This document shows positions 9,694 through 23,013 of a DNA stretch of 41,099 nucleotides, piece by piece (the first letter of the stretch is position 1; every line of letters begins with the position of its first letter). Under the pieces are notes generated by a model. The model was not told the origin of the DNA. It did no database searches and was given only the letters and a program-made list of their open reading frames with translations. Origin of the DNA: Oscillospiraceae bacterium (GTDB taxonomy: Bacteria; Bacillota; Clostridia; Oscillospirales; Oscillospiraceae); contig JAILRK010000020.1 in the NCBI GenBank assembly GCA_024698225.1, positions 1 through 41,099 of the forward strand. Reading direction: 5' to 3'. A program made the translations under genes and the position numbers.

Positions 9694-11148
9694 ATGTATC
9701 TCTACAATTCAGCCAGCCACAAAAAAGAGGCATTCGTCCCCAATCATCCCGAGCTCGTCAAGATGTACACCTGCGGACCCACCGTGTACCACTTCGCGCA
9801 CATCGGCAACCTGCGCAGCTATATCATGGAGGACGTGCTGGAGAAGTACCTGCGCTACGTCGGGTACAACGTCAAGCGCGTGATGAACATCACCGACGTG
9901 GGGCACCTGTCCAGCGACGCCGACACCGGCGAGGACAAGATGCTCAAGGGCGCGAAGCGCGAGCACAAGAGCGTCATGGAGATTGCGCAGTACTACACCG
10001 ACGCGTTCTTTGCCGACTGCCGCAAGCTGAACATCAAGCGTCCCGACGTCGTCGAGCCGGCGACCAACTGCATCGACGAGTACATCAAGATTATCACAAA
10101 GCTGCTCGACACGGGCTATGCCTATCGTTCCGGCGGCAACGTGTACTTCGACACCAGCAGGCTGCCGCGCTACTATATTTTCAACGACCACAACGAGGAG
10201 GACCTCGCCGTTGGCGTCCGCGAGGGCGTGGAGGAGGACACGAACAAGCGCAACCGCAACGACTTCGTGCTCTGGTTCACCAAGTCCAAGTTCGAGGACC
10301 AGGCGCTCAAATGGGACTCGCCCTGGGGCGTGGGCTATCCGGGCTGGCACATCGAGTGCTCCGGCATCAGCATGAAGCACCTCGGCGAGGACCTGGACAT
10401 CCACTGCGGCGGCGTGGACAACATGTTCCCCCACCACACCAACGAGATTGCCCAGAGCGAGAGCTATCTCGGTCACAAGTGGGTGAACTACTGGGTGCAC
10501 GTCGCCCACCTGAACACCGCGGACGGCAAGATGTCCAAGTCCAAGGGCGAATTCCTGACCGTCACGCTGCTTGAGGAGAAGGGCTATGACCCCATTGCCT
10601 ACCGCTTCTTCTGCCTGCAGTCGCACTACCGCAAAAACCTCGTGTTCAGCTGGGAGAACCTCGACAACGCGCAGAAGGCCTTTGACAAGCTGATTGCGCG
10701 CATCGCCGGCCTCCGTCCGGACGACGGCGCGGTGGACGAGGCGGCGCTTGCGGCAAACCGCGAGAAGTTCATCAAGCAGATGGACAACGACATCAACACG
10801 CCCAACGGCGTGACGGTGCTCTACGACGTGCTCAAGGCGAAGACGAACGACGCCACCAAGCGCGCCATGCTCGCCGACGTCGACAGCGTGCTGAGCCTGG
10901 ACCTGCTGCGCAAGGCGGATGCGCTGCGCGAGAAGAACGCCCGCGCCGCCGCCACGCAGAGCGCCGCATTCACGGTCATCGCCGAGGACGGCACGCCCGA
11001 CGAGGCAATCGAGGCGCAGCTCCGCGCCCGCGCGGAGGCGAAGAAGGCGAAGAACTTCGCCGAGGCGGACCGCATCCGCGACGCGCTCAAGGCGCAGGGC
11101 ATCGAGCTGACCGACATCCCCAACGGCGCAAAGTGGAAGCGCGTGTGA
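9694..11148 (+). CDS. cysS: Cysteinyl-tRNA synthetase
   Basis: [54 protein letters not shown] (KMSKS). Confidence 0.97.
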   Translation: MYLYNSASHKKEAFVPNHPELVKMYTCGPTVYHFAHIGNLRSYIMEDVLEKYLRYVGYNVKRVMNITDVGHLSSDADTGEDKMLKGAKREHKSVMEIAQYYTDAFFADCRKLNIKRPDVVEPATNCIDEYIKIITKLLDTGYAYRSGGNVYFDTSRLPRYYIFNDHNEEDLAVGVREGVEEDTNKRNRNDFVLWFTKSKFEDQALKWDSPWGVGYPGWHIECSGISMKHLGEDLDIHCGGVDNMFPHHTNEIAQSESYLGHKWVNYWVHVAHLNTADGKMSKSKGEFLTVTLLEEKGYDPIAYRFFCLQSHYRKNLVFSWENLDNAQKAFDKLIARIAGLRPDDGAVDEAALAANREKFIKQMDNDINTPNGVTVLYDVLKAKTNDATKRAMLADVDSVLSLDLLRKADALREKNARAAATQSAAFTVIAEDGTPDEAIEAQLRARAEAKKAKNFAEADRIRDALKAQGIELTDIPNGAKWKRV

Positions 11149-11199
11149 GCGCGCGCCGGCGCTCGGACCGGGAACGAGACGGAATACAACGCCCCAATG

Positions 11200-11233
11200 C
11201 GAAAAGCGAACGGCACAAGCCGTTCGCTTTTCG
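11200..11233. terminator. 15-bp perfect hairpin after cysS
   Basis: cgaaaagcgaacggc / gccgttcgcttttcg, loop acaa; A/T runs are inside the stem rather than trailing. Confidence 0.7.
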
Positions 11234-11342
11234 TGCTGATATGCGTCGAGCGTCGGTGTACACCGCTGGCACAAAACTGGCAGTGCCGACGCATCCGTCT
11301 TCGACGTGCGGCAGAGTGGAGGACCCGGCGCGCCGCTGCCGG

Positions 11343-11594
11343 CTATTCCTCGTCCTCCTCGCTCGGCTTCGGCGCGTAGTCGATGACGACCTTTTTGCAG
11401 GCGCGGCAGAGCCAGGCCTCGGCGCTGCCGCCGTTGAAATAGCTGACCTTGCCGACGTTCAGCGGCACGACCTCGCGGCTGCGCCGCGGGGGCAGGGCGT
11501 GGGAGATGGCGCGCTTGGTGCGCACCCAGTACACGCCGTCGCGGCTTTGGATGTAGCCGAAGGTCATTTCCTCTCCACAGTAGGGGCAGTTCAC
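11343..11594 (-). CDS. Small zinc-ribbon protein (PF20097-like)
   Basis: MNCPYCGEEMTFGYIQSRDGVYW...AWLCRACKKVVIDY; two CxxC pairs. Confidence 0.75.
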   Translation of the reverse strand: MNCPYCGEEMTFGYIQSRDGVYWVRTKRAISHALPPRRSREVVPLNVGKVSYFNGGSAEAWLCRACKKVVIDYAPKPSEEDEE

Positions 11595-12172
11595 AGCCCG
11601 TTCACCTCCGTTCGCTCGCAGACCTCGCGGATTTTTGCCTGCAGGCTCTTAAAATCGTCAAATGCCTCGGGCCGCCGCTGCGGGTCGCGCAGCAGCGCCG
11701 CGGGGTGGTAGACCGCCATCATCTGCACGCCGGAGCGCTCGAACCACTGTCCGTGTTCCTGTGAGATGCGGAAATCGGGGCGGATAATTTTCATTGCCGC
11801 GATGCGCCCCAGACAGACGATGAGCTTTGGGCGCAGCAGCGCCGTCTGCCGCCGCAGCCAGCCGATGCAGGCGTCCTGCTCCACACCGAGGGGGTCGCGG
11901 TTGTGCGGCGGGCGGCACTTGACGATGTTGGCGATGTAAACGTCGTTGCGCGTCAGCCCGATGATGGCGAGCATGTCGTCGAGCAGGTGTCCCGCGCGCC
12001 CGACGAAGGGCTCGCCCTGCTCGTCCTCGTTTGCGCCCGGTCCCTCGCCGATGAACAGCACCTCCGCGTCCTGCCGCCCCACGCCGAACACGACGTTTTT
12101 GCGCGTTTCCCACAGGGAGCATTCGCGGCAGCTTTTGCACGCCTGCTCCAGTGCCTCCCAGCGTTCCGTCAT
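11591..12172 (-). CDS. Type-4 (Fe-S) uracil-DNA glycosylase family
   Basis: CKSCRECSLWETRKNVVFGVG, FIGEGPGANEDEQGEPFVGRAGHLLD, IVKCRPPHNRDPL, AVYHPAALLR; Cys arrangement of the Fe-S UDG family. Confidence 0.92.
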   Translation of the reverse strand: MTERWEALEQACKSCRECSLWETRKNVVFGVGRQDAEVLFIGEGPGANEDEQGEPFVGRAGHLLDDMLAIIGLTRNDVYIANIVKCRPPHNRDPLGVEQDACIGWLRRQTALLRPKLIVCLGRIAAMKIIRPDFRISQEHGQWFERSGVQMMAVYHPAALLRDPQRRPEAFDDFKSLQAKIREVCERTEVNGL

Positions 12173-13113
12173 GGCGTCAGCCCTCCCACGTGCGCGCTGA
12201 GCCACGCCCAGAGGTCGGCGCGGACCTGTGCCTGCTCTGCCTCGTTGAGAATCTCGTGCCGCAGCCCGGGGTAGAGGCGCAGCGTCACGTCCTTCATGCC
12301 TGCGTCCAGAAAGCTTTGATACGCCTTTCGGACGCCGACGCCGAGGTCGCCCACGGGGTCCATCTCGCCGGAGATGAACAGCACGGGCGCGTTTCGGTCC
12401 ATCTTCTCCAGGTTTGCCCGCTTGCAGAGGCAGCCGATGCCGCCGAGCATGTCGCAAAACAGCCCCACCGTCGCATGCTCGCCGCAGAGCGGGTCGGCGA
12501 TGTAGCGGTCCACGTTTCCGCTGTCCGCGCTCAGCCAGTCAAAGGCCGTGCGCGCGGGCGCAAAGGGCTTGTTGTAGGCGCCGAAGGCAAGGCGCTCCAC
12601 CGTGGGGCTGAAGCGGTCAAAGCCGTGGACCGTGCCGATGGCCTTTGCCGCAAGCCTGCCCAGCGCAACCACGGCCGGCGCCTGCTGGCCCGTGCCCATG
12701 AGAATGGCCGCGTCCACCGTGCCGGGATGGCGGATGAGATAACTGCGCGAGAGAAACGAGCCCATCGAGTGTCCCATGAGGACGTACGGCAGGTCGGGGT
12801 ACTGCGCGCGCATCCGACAGCGCAGAGCGTACATGTCGTCCACCACGTGCCACCAGCCGTCCTTTTGAGCGAACCACAGGCGCGCCGCGCCCTCGGCAAC
12901 GCTCAGCCCGTGGCCGAGGTGGTCGTTTGCCACGACGACGAGACCCTTATCGCAGAGAAACTGCGCCAGAGGCGCATAGCGCAGAGCGTATTCCGACACG
13001 CCGTGCGCAATCTGATACACGCCGACGGGCGCGCCGTCGGGCGTCCAGACCACGGCGTGGACGTTTGTTTTCCCGTCCGTGGAGGGAAAATAAAATTCTT
13101 TGCGATTCACCAT
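12169..13113 (-). CDS. Alpha/beta hydrolase, lysophospholipase/monoacylglycerol-lipase-like
   Basis: IAHGVSEYALRYAPLAQFL, ANDHLGHGLS, VLMGHSMGSFLSR nucleophile elbow, FISGEMDPVGD, YPGLRHEILNE. Confidence 0.88.
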   Translation of the reverse strand: MVNRKEFYFPSTDGKTNVHAVVWTPDGAPVGVYQIAHGVSEYALRYAPLAQFLCDKGLVVVANDHLGHGLSVAEGAARLWFAQKDGWWHVVDDMYALRCRMRAQYPDLPYVLMGHSMGSFLSRSYLIRHPGTVDAAILMGTGQQAPAVVALGRLAAKAIGTVHGFDRFSPTVERLAFGAYNKPFAPARTAFDWLSADSGNVDRYIADPLCGEHATVGLFCDMLGGIGCLCKRANLEKMDRNAPVLFISGEMDPVGDLGVGVRKAYQSFLDAGMKDVTLRLYPGLRHEILNEAEQAQVRADLWAWLSAHVGGLTP

Positions 13114-13125
13114 AGAAAAACCGGC

Positions 13126-13177
13126 TTTCCTGTGTTATACTGTTCTTTGGTGGTATCATACCATAGTTTACAGGAAA
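13126..13177. promoter_or_regulatory. Divergent lipase/glpK intergenic region with nested palindromes
   Basis: Outer inverted repeat TTTCCTGT (13126-13133) / ACAGGAAA (13170-13177); inner perfect palindrome TGGTAT-C-ATACCA (13151-13163); TATACT at 13136-13141. Confidence 0.5.
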
Positions 13178-13196
13178 AGAACAGGGGGAAAATCGC

Positions 13197-14708
<1,512 letters not shown>

Positions 14709-14766
14709 TGCGTACGCAAGACAGCGATTCTCTATTTTTATTATATTTTTTGAAAGGGGAACCATC

Positions 14767-15387
14767 ATGGCAAACTTTGAAGACCTGAAGCGCGCGGCGC
14801 AGAACGCCGCATATACGGCGGCGGAGAAGGCGCAGGACGTGGCGGCTGCCGCCGGAGAGAAGGCGGGCGCAGTCAAGGACGTCGCCAAGACCAACCTCTC
14901 CCTTGTGACGGAGAAACGCAGCCTGGAAAAGAGCTACCAGGCGCTGGGCGAGTGGTACGCCGCGCAGTGCGGCGACGACGTGCCCGAGGCGGCTGCGGAC
15001 CTGGTCGCCACCATTCGTGCCACGCAGGAGAAGCTGGAGGAGCTCAAGGCGCTCAAGGGCGAGCAGGACGCCTCCACCCGCGAGATGCTGGGCCGCGGCA
15101 AGGAGTTCCTCAGCGAGAAGGCGGAGGCGCTTGTGGCGCTTGCCAGAAAGCCGCTGGAGGCCCGCGGCGCGCAGAAGGCGGAGGACGAGACCGCCGAAGC
15201 CCCCGCCGAGCTGCCGGAGGAGCCTGCTGCGGCGTGCGAGTGCGCCGAGCAGCCGGAGGAGCCTGCCGAGGCGTGCGAGTGCACCGAGCCCGCGGGCGAG
15301 GCCGCCGAGGCTGCGCCGGAGGCGGCGGAGGAGTGCACCGCCTGCTGCGAGGAGAAGAAACCGGACGAAACGGCCGAAAACGAGTAA
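14767..15387 (+). CDS. Hypothetical protein with Ala/Lys/Glu-rich helical N-region and Cys/Glu/Pro-rich C-terminal tail
   Basis: MANFEDLKRAAQNAAYTAAEKAQDVAAAAGEKAG...PEEPAAACECAEQPEEPAEACECTEP...EECTACCEEKKPDETAENE; good RBS (aaaggggaacc). Confidence 0.8.
   Translation: MANFEDLKRAAQNAAYTAAEKAQDVAAAAGEKAGAVKDVAKTNLSLVTEKRSLEKSYQALGEWYAAQCGDDVPEAAADLVATIRATQEKLEELKALKGEQDASTREMLGRGKEFLSEKAEALVALARKPLEARGAQKAEDETAEAPAELPEEPAAACECAEQPEEPAEACECTEPAGEAAEAAPEAAEECTACCEEKKPDETAENE
15214..15291 (+). repeat. 39-bp tandem repeat x2 encoding PEEPAxACECxEx
   Basis: ccggaggagcctgctgcggcgtgcgagtgcgccgagcag followed by ccggaggagcctgccgaggcgtgcgagtgcaccgagccc. Confidence 0.85.
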
Positions 15388-15395
15388 AATACCTC

Positions 15396-15424
15396 TTGCA
15401 ATCCGCAAAAAGATATGGTAACAT
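15396..15424 (+). promoter_or_regulatory. Promoter TTGCAA-N17-TAACAT upstream of secG
   Basis: TTGCAA 15396-15401, TAACAT 15419-15424. Confidence 0.6.
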
Positions 15425-15486
15425 ACCGAATGCGATTGTAAATGCGGGGGGCTTCCCCAGGCTGATATCACGGAGGTAAATGACTC

Positions 15487-15714
15487 ATGTACATGGCAGT
15501 TGTAATCCTGCAGGTTCTGTGCGGCCTGTTCGTCATCGGCATCGTGCTGTTCCAGTCCGGCAAGTCCGCCGGTCTGTCCGGCGCGATTGGCGGTGTGGCG
15601 GACAGCTTCCTGTCGAAGAACAAGTCCAAGTCCATCGACGCGAAGCTCGCACGCGCAACCAAATGGGTCGGCGCGGTGTTCATCGTGCTGACGCTTGTGC
15701 TGAACATGCTTTGA
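15487..15714 (+). CDS. secG: Preprotein translocase subunit SecG
   Basis: VILQVLCGLFVIGIVLFQSGKSAGLSGAIGGVADSFLSKNKSKSIDAKLARATKWVGAVFIVLTLVLNML. Confidence 0.93.
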   Translation: MYMAVVILQVLCGLFVIGIVLFQSGKSAGLSGAIGGVADSFLSKNKSKSIDAKLARATKWVGAVFIVLTLVLNML

Positions 15715-15726
15715 GCGAAAAGACGG

Positions 15727-15760
15727 GCAGGTCGAAACGACCTGCTCTTCTTTTTTTCTT
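15727..15760 (+). terminator. Rho-independent terminator after secG
   Basis: gcaggtcg aaa cgacctgc followed by tcttctttttttc. Confidence 0.9.
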
Positions 15761-15787
15761 GCAATTGAAAAACAATTGTGCTATGGT
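15759..15787 (+). promoter_or_regulatory. Promoter TTGCAA-N17-TATGGT
   Basis: TTGCAA 15759-15764, TATGGT 15782-15787, upstream of the rRNA methyltransferase gene. Confidence 0.55.
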
Positions 15788-15824
15788 CTTTTTGTTTGGG
15801 TGAAAAAACGGTACCGTGGGAGGG

Positions 15825-16601
15825 ATGTCTGTGACCGTCGAAACCATCAGCGGAAAGCACAATCCGCTGCTGACGCATCTGCGCAAGCTGGCGTCCTCCC
15901 GCGCCTATCGGGACGCATGCGGCGAATACCTGGGCGACGGGACCAAGCTGCTCGAGGAGGCGCTGAAGTGGGACGCGCCGCTGAGCACCGTGGTCGTGTC
16001 CGAGGGCGTGGCGCTGCCGGCGCTGCCGGCGCAGGTGCGCGCCGTGCGCGTCAGCGCGGAGCTGATGCGTTCGGTCAGCCCGGCGGAGACGCCGCAGGGC
16101 GCGCTGTTCACCGCGCGCTTTACGCGCGAGCCGCTGCCCGAACGCCTGGACGGCGGGCGCTGTCTCGTGCTTGACGGCGTGCAGGACCCGGGCAACGTCG
16201 GCACGATGCTGCGCACGGCGGACGCCTTTGACTGCCGGTGCGTCTTTCTCGTCAACGCCTGTGCCGACCTGTACAACCCCAAGACCGTTCGCGCCACCAT
16301 GGGCGCGATTTTCCGCACACGGGTGTGGACCTGCGGCGTGACGGAGCTTTCCGGGCTGCTGCGCCGCAGCGGCATGACGCTGTGCGGCACGGCGCTGCGC
16401 GGCGACACCGTGCCGCTGACCGAGGCGGACCTCGCCCACGCCGCCGTTGCCATTGGCAGCGAGGGCAGAGGGCTGAGCGAGGAGCTGCTGCGCGCCTGCG
16501 ACAAAACGGTCCGCATCCCCATGAGCCCGCGCTGTGAATCGCTGAACGCGGCGATGGCGGCGGGCGTCGTGCTGTGGGAGCTGTACCGAAACAACCGATG
16601 A
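15825..16601 (+). CDS. TrmH/SpoU-family RNA 2'-O-methyltransferase
   Basis: ISGKHNPLLTHLRKLASSRAYR...LVLDGVQDPGNVGTMLRTADAF...IGSEGRGLSEEL...IPMSPRCESLNAAMAAGVVLWE (SPOUT motifs 1-3). Confidence 0.93.
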   Translation: MSVTVETISGKHNPLLTHLRKLASSRAYRDACGEYLGDGTKLLEEALKWDAPLSTVVVSEGVALPALPAQVRAVRVSAELMRSVSPAETPQGALFTARFTREPLPERLDGGRCLVLDGVQDPGNVGTMLRTADAFDCRCVFLVNACADLYNPKTVRATMGAIFRTRVWTCGVTELSGLLRRSGMTLCGTALRGDTVPLTEADLAHAAVAIGSEGRGLSEELLRACDKTVRIPMSPRCESLNAAMAAGVVLWELYRNNR

Positions 16602-16611
16602 GGAGGACAAG

Positions 16612-17835
16612 ATGGCGCTCACCAAATATTGGGTCTGGCTGAGCGAATGCAAAGCCCTTCCCCTGATTCTGCGACACCGGCTGTTGGAGCAGTTCGGCTC
16701 GCCCGAAGCCGTGTTCTACGCCGAGAACGACGACCTGCTGCAGGTCGAGGGCATGACGCCGGCGCTGGCGGCTGCGCTCAAAAGCAAAAGCGCCGACGAT
16801 GCGGACCGCATCCTCGGCACCTGCGAGCGCCTCGGCGTGCGCATTCTCACGCTGCAGGACGCGGACTATCCGCTGCGCCTGCGCAACATCTACGAGCCGC
16901 CCTGCCTGCTCTACGTGCGCGGCAACCTGCCGCTGTTCGACGAGGAGGCGGCGATTGCCATGGTCGGCACGCGCAAGGCGACGCCCTACGGCATCGAGAC
17001 CGCGGAGGAGCTGAGCTACGCGATGGCGCGGCAGGGAGCGCTGATTGTCTCCGGCGGCGCCTACGGCATCGACTCCGCGGCGCACCGCGGCGCACTGCGC
17101 GCCGGCGCGCGGACGGTTGCGCTGCTCGGCTGCGGCATTGACGTGGTCTATCCCGCGGGCAACGAGCGGCTCTACCGCGACATTGCCGCCTCCGGCGCGC
17201 TGATGACGGAGTATGCCCCCGGCACGCCGGCACGGGGCGCGAACTTCCCCGTGCGCAACCGCATCATCAGCGGGCTGTGCCTTGCCACGGTTGTGGTCGA
17301 GGCGCCCGACACGCGCAGCGGCGCGCTCATCACCGCGCACACCGCGCTGGAGCAGGGGCGCGACGTGTTTGCCGTGCCCGGTCCCATCAAAGCGCCCATG
17401 AGCCGCGGCTGCAACCGGCTGATTGCGGACGGCGAGGCGGCGCTGGTGGCGGATACGGCGGACATCCTGTGGGAGTATGAGGCGCGCTTTCCGCACAAGC
17501 TCAACTGCGGGCGCGTCGAAATGCCGCACACCCTGCTCTCGCAGACGGAGCAGCCGCATGTGGAGACGAAGCGTCCCGAAGAAGCGGCGGAGGAGAAACC
17601 CGAGCCGCTGCCGCAGCTGGACGTGCGCGCGGGCACGACGAGCCTGACCGACGACCAGGTGCGCATCGTGCGGCAGCTGCGCGGCGGCACGCTGCAGGTG
17701 GACGACCTGATTGAGGCGGTGGAGCTGCCGACGCGGCGGGTGCTCTCCGCACTGACGGTGCTGGAGATTGAGGGCTACATCACGCAGAGCAGCGGCAGGC
17801 ACTTTTCTCTGCACGCAGAATTGATAGAGGAGTAG
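16612..17835 (+). CDS. dprA: DNA processing protein DprA
   Basis: YPLRLRNIYEPPCLLYVRGNL, AMVGTRKATPYG, LIVSGGAYGIDSAAHRGAL, GCGIDVVYPAGNERLY; C-terminal winged helix; upstream of topA. Confidence 0.95.
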   Translation: MALTKYWVWLSECKALPLILRHRLLEQFGSPEAVFYAENDDLLQVEGMTPALAAALKSKSADDADRILGTCERLGVRILTLQDADYPLRLRNIYEPPCLLYVRGNLPLFDEEAAIAMVGTRKATPYGIETAEELSYAMARQGALIVSGGAYGIDSAAHRGALRAGARTVALLGCGIDVVYPAGNERLYRDIAASGALMTEYAPGTPARGANFPVRNRIISGLCLATVVVEAPDTRSGALITAHTALEQGRDVFAVPGPIKAPMSRGCNRLIADGEAALVADTADILWEYEARFPHKLNCGRVEMPHTLLSQTEQPHVETKRPEEAAEEKPEPLPQLDVRAGTTSLTDDQVRIVRQLRGGTLQVDDLIEAVELPTRRVLSALTVLEIEGYITQSSGRHFSLHAELIEE

Positions 17836-17841
17836 GCAACT

Positions 17842-20264
<2,423 letters not shown>

Positions 20265-20268
<4 letters not shown>

Positions 20269-21599
20269 TGAACGAAGCTGTGACTGTGATTGGCGCGGGG
20301 CTTGCCGGCAGCGAATGCGCCTGGCAGCTTGCGCGGCGCGGCGTGCGCGTCACGCTGTGCGAGATGAAGCCGCACAAGCGCACGCCCGCGCACCATACCG
20401 ATGATTTTGCGGAGCTGGTCTGCTCCAACTCCCTGCGCTCCGACCAGCTGGAAAACGCGGTGGGTCTGCTCAAGGAGGAGATGCGACGCCTCGGCTCGCT
20501 CATTCTCGCCTGTGCCGACGAGACCCGCGTGGAGGCGGGCGGCGCGCTGGCGGTGGACCGGCACGGCTTTGCGCGCCTGGTCACCGAGCGGCTGCGCAGC
20601 CATCCCAACGTCACCGTCGTGGACGGCGAGGTGACGGAGCTCCCCGCCGAGGGCAACGTCGTCGTCGCCTCCGGTCCGCTGACCTCCGACGCGCTGGCGG
20701 ACGCCATCGCGCGCAAAATCGGCGGCGGGGAGAACACGCTGCACTTCTTCGACGCCGCCGCGCCCCTGGTCAGCTTTGAGAGCATCGACCTTTCGAGCGC
20801 GTGGTTTGCCTCCCGCTATGACCGGGGCACGGCAGACTATATCAACTGCCCGATGAACGAGGCGGAGTACCTTGCCTTCTGGGAGGCGCTGACCACGGCG
20901 GAGGAAGCGCCGGTGCACGGCTTCGAGGACAAGAACGTGTTCGAGGGCTGCATGCCCGTGGAGGTCATGGCGCGGCGCGGGCGCGACACGCTGTGCTACG
21001 GCCCGCTCAAGCCGCGGGGGCTCAAGGACCCCCGCACGGGACGCGAGCCGCACGCCGTGGTGCAGCTGCGGCGCGACAACCGCGACGGCAGCGTCTATAA
21101 TCTGGTCGGCTTTCAGACGCATCTGCGCTTTCCGGAGCAGAAGCGCGTCTTTTCCATGATTCCCGCGCTGCGAAACGCGGAGTTCGTGCGCTACGGCGTC
21201 ATGCACCGCAACACCTATCTGGATTCGCCGCGCCTGCTGGACCGCTATTACCGGCTCGTTGACGACGCGCGCATTGCCTTTGCCGGACAGATGACCGGCG
21301 TGGAGGGCTATGTCGAGTCCGCGGCGTCCGGGCTGCTGGTCGGCGTGGAGCTGGCGCGCCGGCTGGCGGGCAGGGCACCCGTTGATTTCCCGCAGGAGAC
21401 CGCCATCGGCGCGCTGGGGCTGTACGTCAGCAACGGCAGCGTGACCGAGTTCCAGCCGATGAACATCAACTTCGGCATCATCCCGCCGCTGGGCTACCGC
21501 GTGCGCGGCAAGCGCAACAAGAACGCGGAGCTGAGCCGCCGCTCGCTGGAAATCATCGACGCGCTGCGCGGCGAGGTCATGTCCGACATCATTGGATAA
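20265..21599 (+). CDS. trmFO: Methylenetetrahydrofolate-tRNA-(uracil-5-)-methyltransferase TrmFO
   Basis: VTVIGAGLAGSECAWQLARRGVRVTLCEMKPHKRTPAHHTDDFAELVCSNSLRS; GYVESAASGLLVG; overlaps the topA stop. Confidence 0.97.
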
Positions 21600-21611
21600 G
21601 GAGAAGAACCC

Positions 21612-22637
21612 ATGAAAATTGCCATCGACGCCATGGGCGGCGATTTTGCGCCCGCCGCGCCCGTGCGCGGCGCGCTGCTTGCGCATGAAAGCTTCACCGA
21701 CGTTGAGCTGGTGCTGGTCGGGCGCGAGGACGCGATTTGCGACGCCCTGCGCGAGGCGGGCGCGGACACACTGCCGGCCGGCGTGAGCATCCGCGCCGCG
21801 ACGGAGGTGGTCGAGATTGCGGACGACCCCGCCACGGCCTTCAAGAAAAAACCGGACTCCTCGCTGACGGTCGGGCTGAAGATGGTCCGGGACGGCGAGG
21901 CGGACGCCTTCGTCTCCGCCGGCAGCACCGGCGCGCTGCTTGCCGGCGCGACGCTGGTGGTCAAGCGCATCCGCGGTCTGCGCCGCGCGGCGCTTGCGCC
22001 GACGATTCCCACCGCCAAGGGCCGCGCCGTGCTGCTTGACTGCGGGGCAAACGCGGAGTGCACGGTGGAGTATCTGCTGCAGTTTGCCTATCTCGGCAGC
22101 TACTATGCCGCAAAGGTGCTCGGCGTGACTGCGCCGCGGGTCGGACTGCTGAACATCGGCGCCGAGGAGGAAAAGGGCGACGCGCTGCGCAAGGAGACCT
22201 GCCAGAAGCTCCGGGAGGCAGGCGAGCGCGGCGAGCTGAACTTCGTGGGCAACGTGGAGGCGAAGGAGGCGATGCTCGGCGCGTGCGACGTCATCGTTGC
22301 CGACGGCTTCTCGGGCAACGTCATGCTCAAGAGCGTGGAGGGCGCGGGCAAGATGCTCGGCGGCCAGCTCAAGGACATGATGCGCAAAAACCTCGGCACG
22401 AAGCTTGCGGCGCTGCTGCTGTACGGCGAGCTGAAGGCCTTCAAGCGGACGCTCGACCCCAACGAGGTCGGCGGCACGGCGCTTCTTGGCATCTCCAAAC
22501 CGGTCATCAAGGCGCACGGCTCGTCCAACGACGTGGCGTTCCGCAACGCGGTGCGCCAGGCCATCAGCGTCGCGCGCAGCGGCATTGCCGAGGAGATTGC
22601 CCGTGATATCGACAAGATGCGACTGGAGCGCGGCTAA
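21612..22637 (+). CDS. plsX: Phosphate acyltransferase PlsX
   Basis: KIAIDAMGGDFAPAAPVRGALLA, SAGSTGALLAGATLVVKRIRG, LLDCGANAECTVEYLLQFA, NIGAEEEKGD. Confidence 0.96.
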   Translation: MKIAIDAMGGDFAPAAPVRGALLAHESFTDVELVLVGREDAICDALREAGADTLPAGVSIRAATEVVEIADDPATAFKKKPDSSLTVGLKMVRDGEADAFVSAGSTGALLAGATLVVKRIRGLRRAALAPTIPTAKGRAVLLDCGANAECTVEYLLQFAYLGSYYAAKVLGVTAPRVGLLNIGAEEEKGDALRKETCQKLREAGERGELNFVGNVEAKEAMLGACDVIVADGFSGNVMLKSVEGAGKMLGGQLKDMMRKNLGTKLAALLLYGELKAFKRTLDPNEVGGTALLGISKPVIKAHGSSNDVAFRNAVRQAISVARSGIAEEIARDIDKMRLERG

Positions 22638-22655
22638 TTTTTCCCAAATAGCATC

Positions 22656-22684
22656 TTGACACCGTAGGGGGCGCGGTGTACCAT
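22656..22684 (+). promoter_or_regulatory. Sigma-A promoter TTGACA-N17-TACCAT upstream of acpP
   Basis: TTGACA 22656-22661, 17-nt spacer, TACCAT 22679-22684. Confidence 0.65.
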
Positions 22685-22717
22685 ACGCATATATCACACA
22701 GGCATGGAGGATACAGT

Positions 22718-22963
22718 ATGACCCCGGAAGAAATTTTCAGCAGAATGCAGGCGCTGATTGCGGAGCAGTTTGCGCTCAACGAGAGTGAAATCACGATGGC
22801 AAGCTCCTTTATGGACGACATCGGTGCGGATTCCGTCGACCTGGTCGAGCTGGTGATGGCGATGGAAGAGGAATTCGAACTGGACGAGATTGAAGAGGAC
22901 GACCTGACACAGCTCAAGACGGTCGGGGACTGCGTGAAATATCTGAGCAACAAGCTGAATTGA
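22718..22963 (+). CDS. acpP: Acyl carrier protein
   Basis: DDIGADSVDLVELVMAMEEEFELDEIEED (DSxDxVE phosphopantetheine site), 81 aa. Confidence 0.95.
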   Translation: MTPEEIFSRMQALIAEQFALNESEITMASSFMDDIGADSVDLVELVMAMEEEFELDEIEEDDLTQLKTVGDCVKYLSNKLN

Positions 22964-22972
22964 AAACTGACG

Positions 22973-22998
22973 GACGCCCCGCGCTCATGCGGGGCGTC
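22973..22998 (+). terminator. 10-bp GC hairpin between acpP and rnc
   Basis: gacgccccgc / gcggggcgtc, loop gctcat; followed by gttgtg rather than a U-tract, so partial terminator or processing stem. Confidence 0.55.
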
Positions 22999-23013
22999 GT
23001 TGTGCGGAAAGGG

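Noticed and set aside
11591-12457. 288-aa version of the UDG ORF
   Set aside because: Extra N-terminus is out-of-frame translation of the hydrolase gene; ATG at 12172 gives the standard protein.
15110-15424. Arg/Pro-rich alternate-frame ORFs over the Cys-rich gene
   Set aside because: Low-complexity frameshift translations of the GC-rich repeat; the forward Cys-rich frame has the RBS and coherent composition.
22960-23013. RNase III start at 22960
   Set aside because: Would translate through the acpP-rnc hairpin; 23014 or 23023 matches the RNase III N-terminus.
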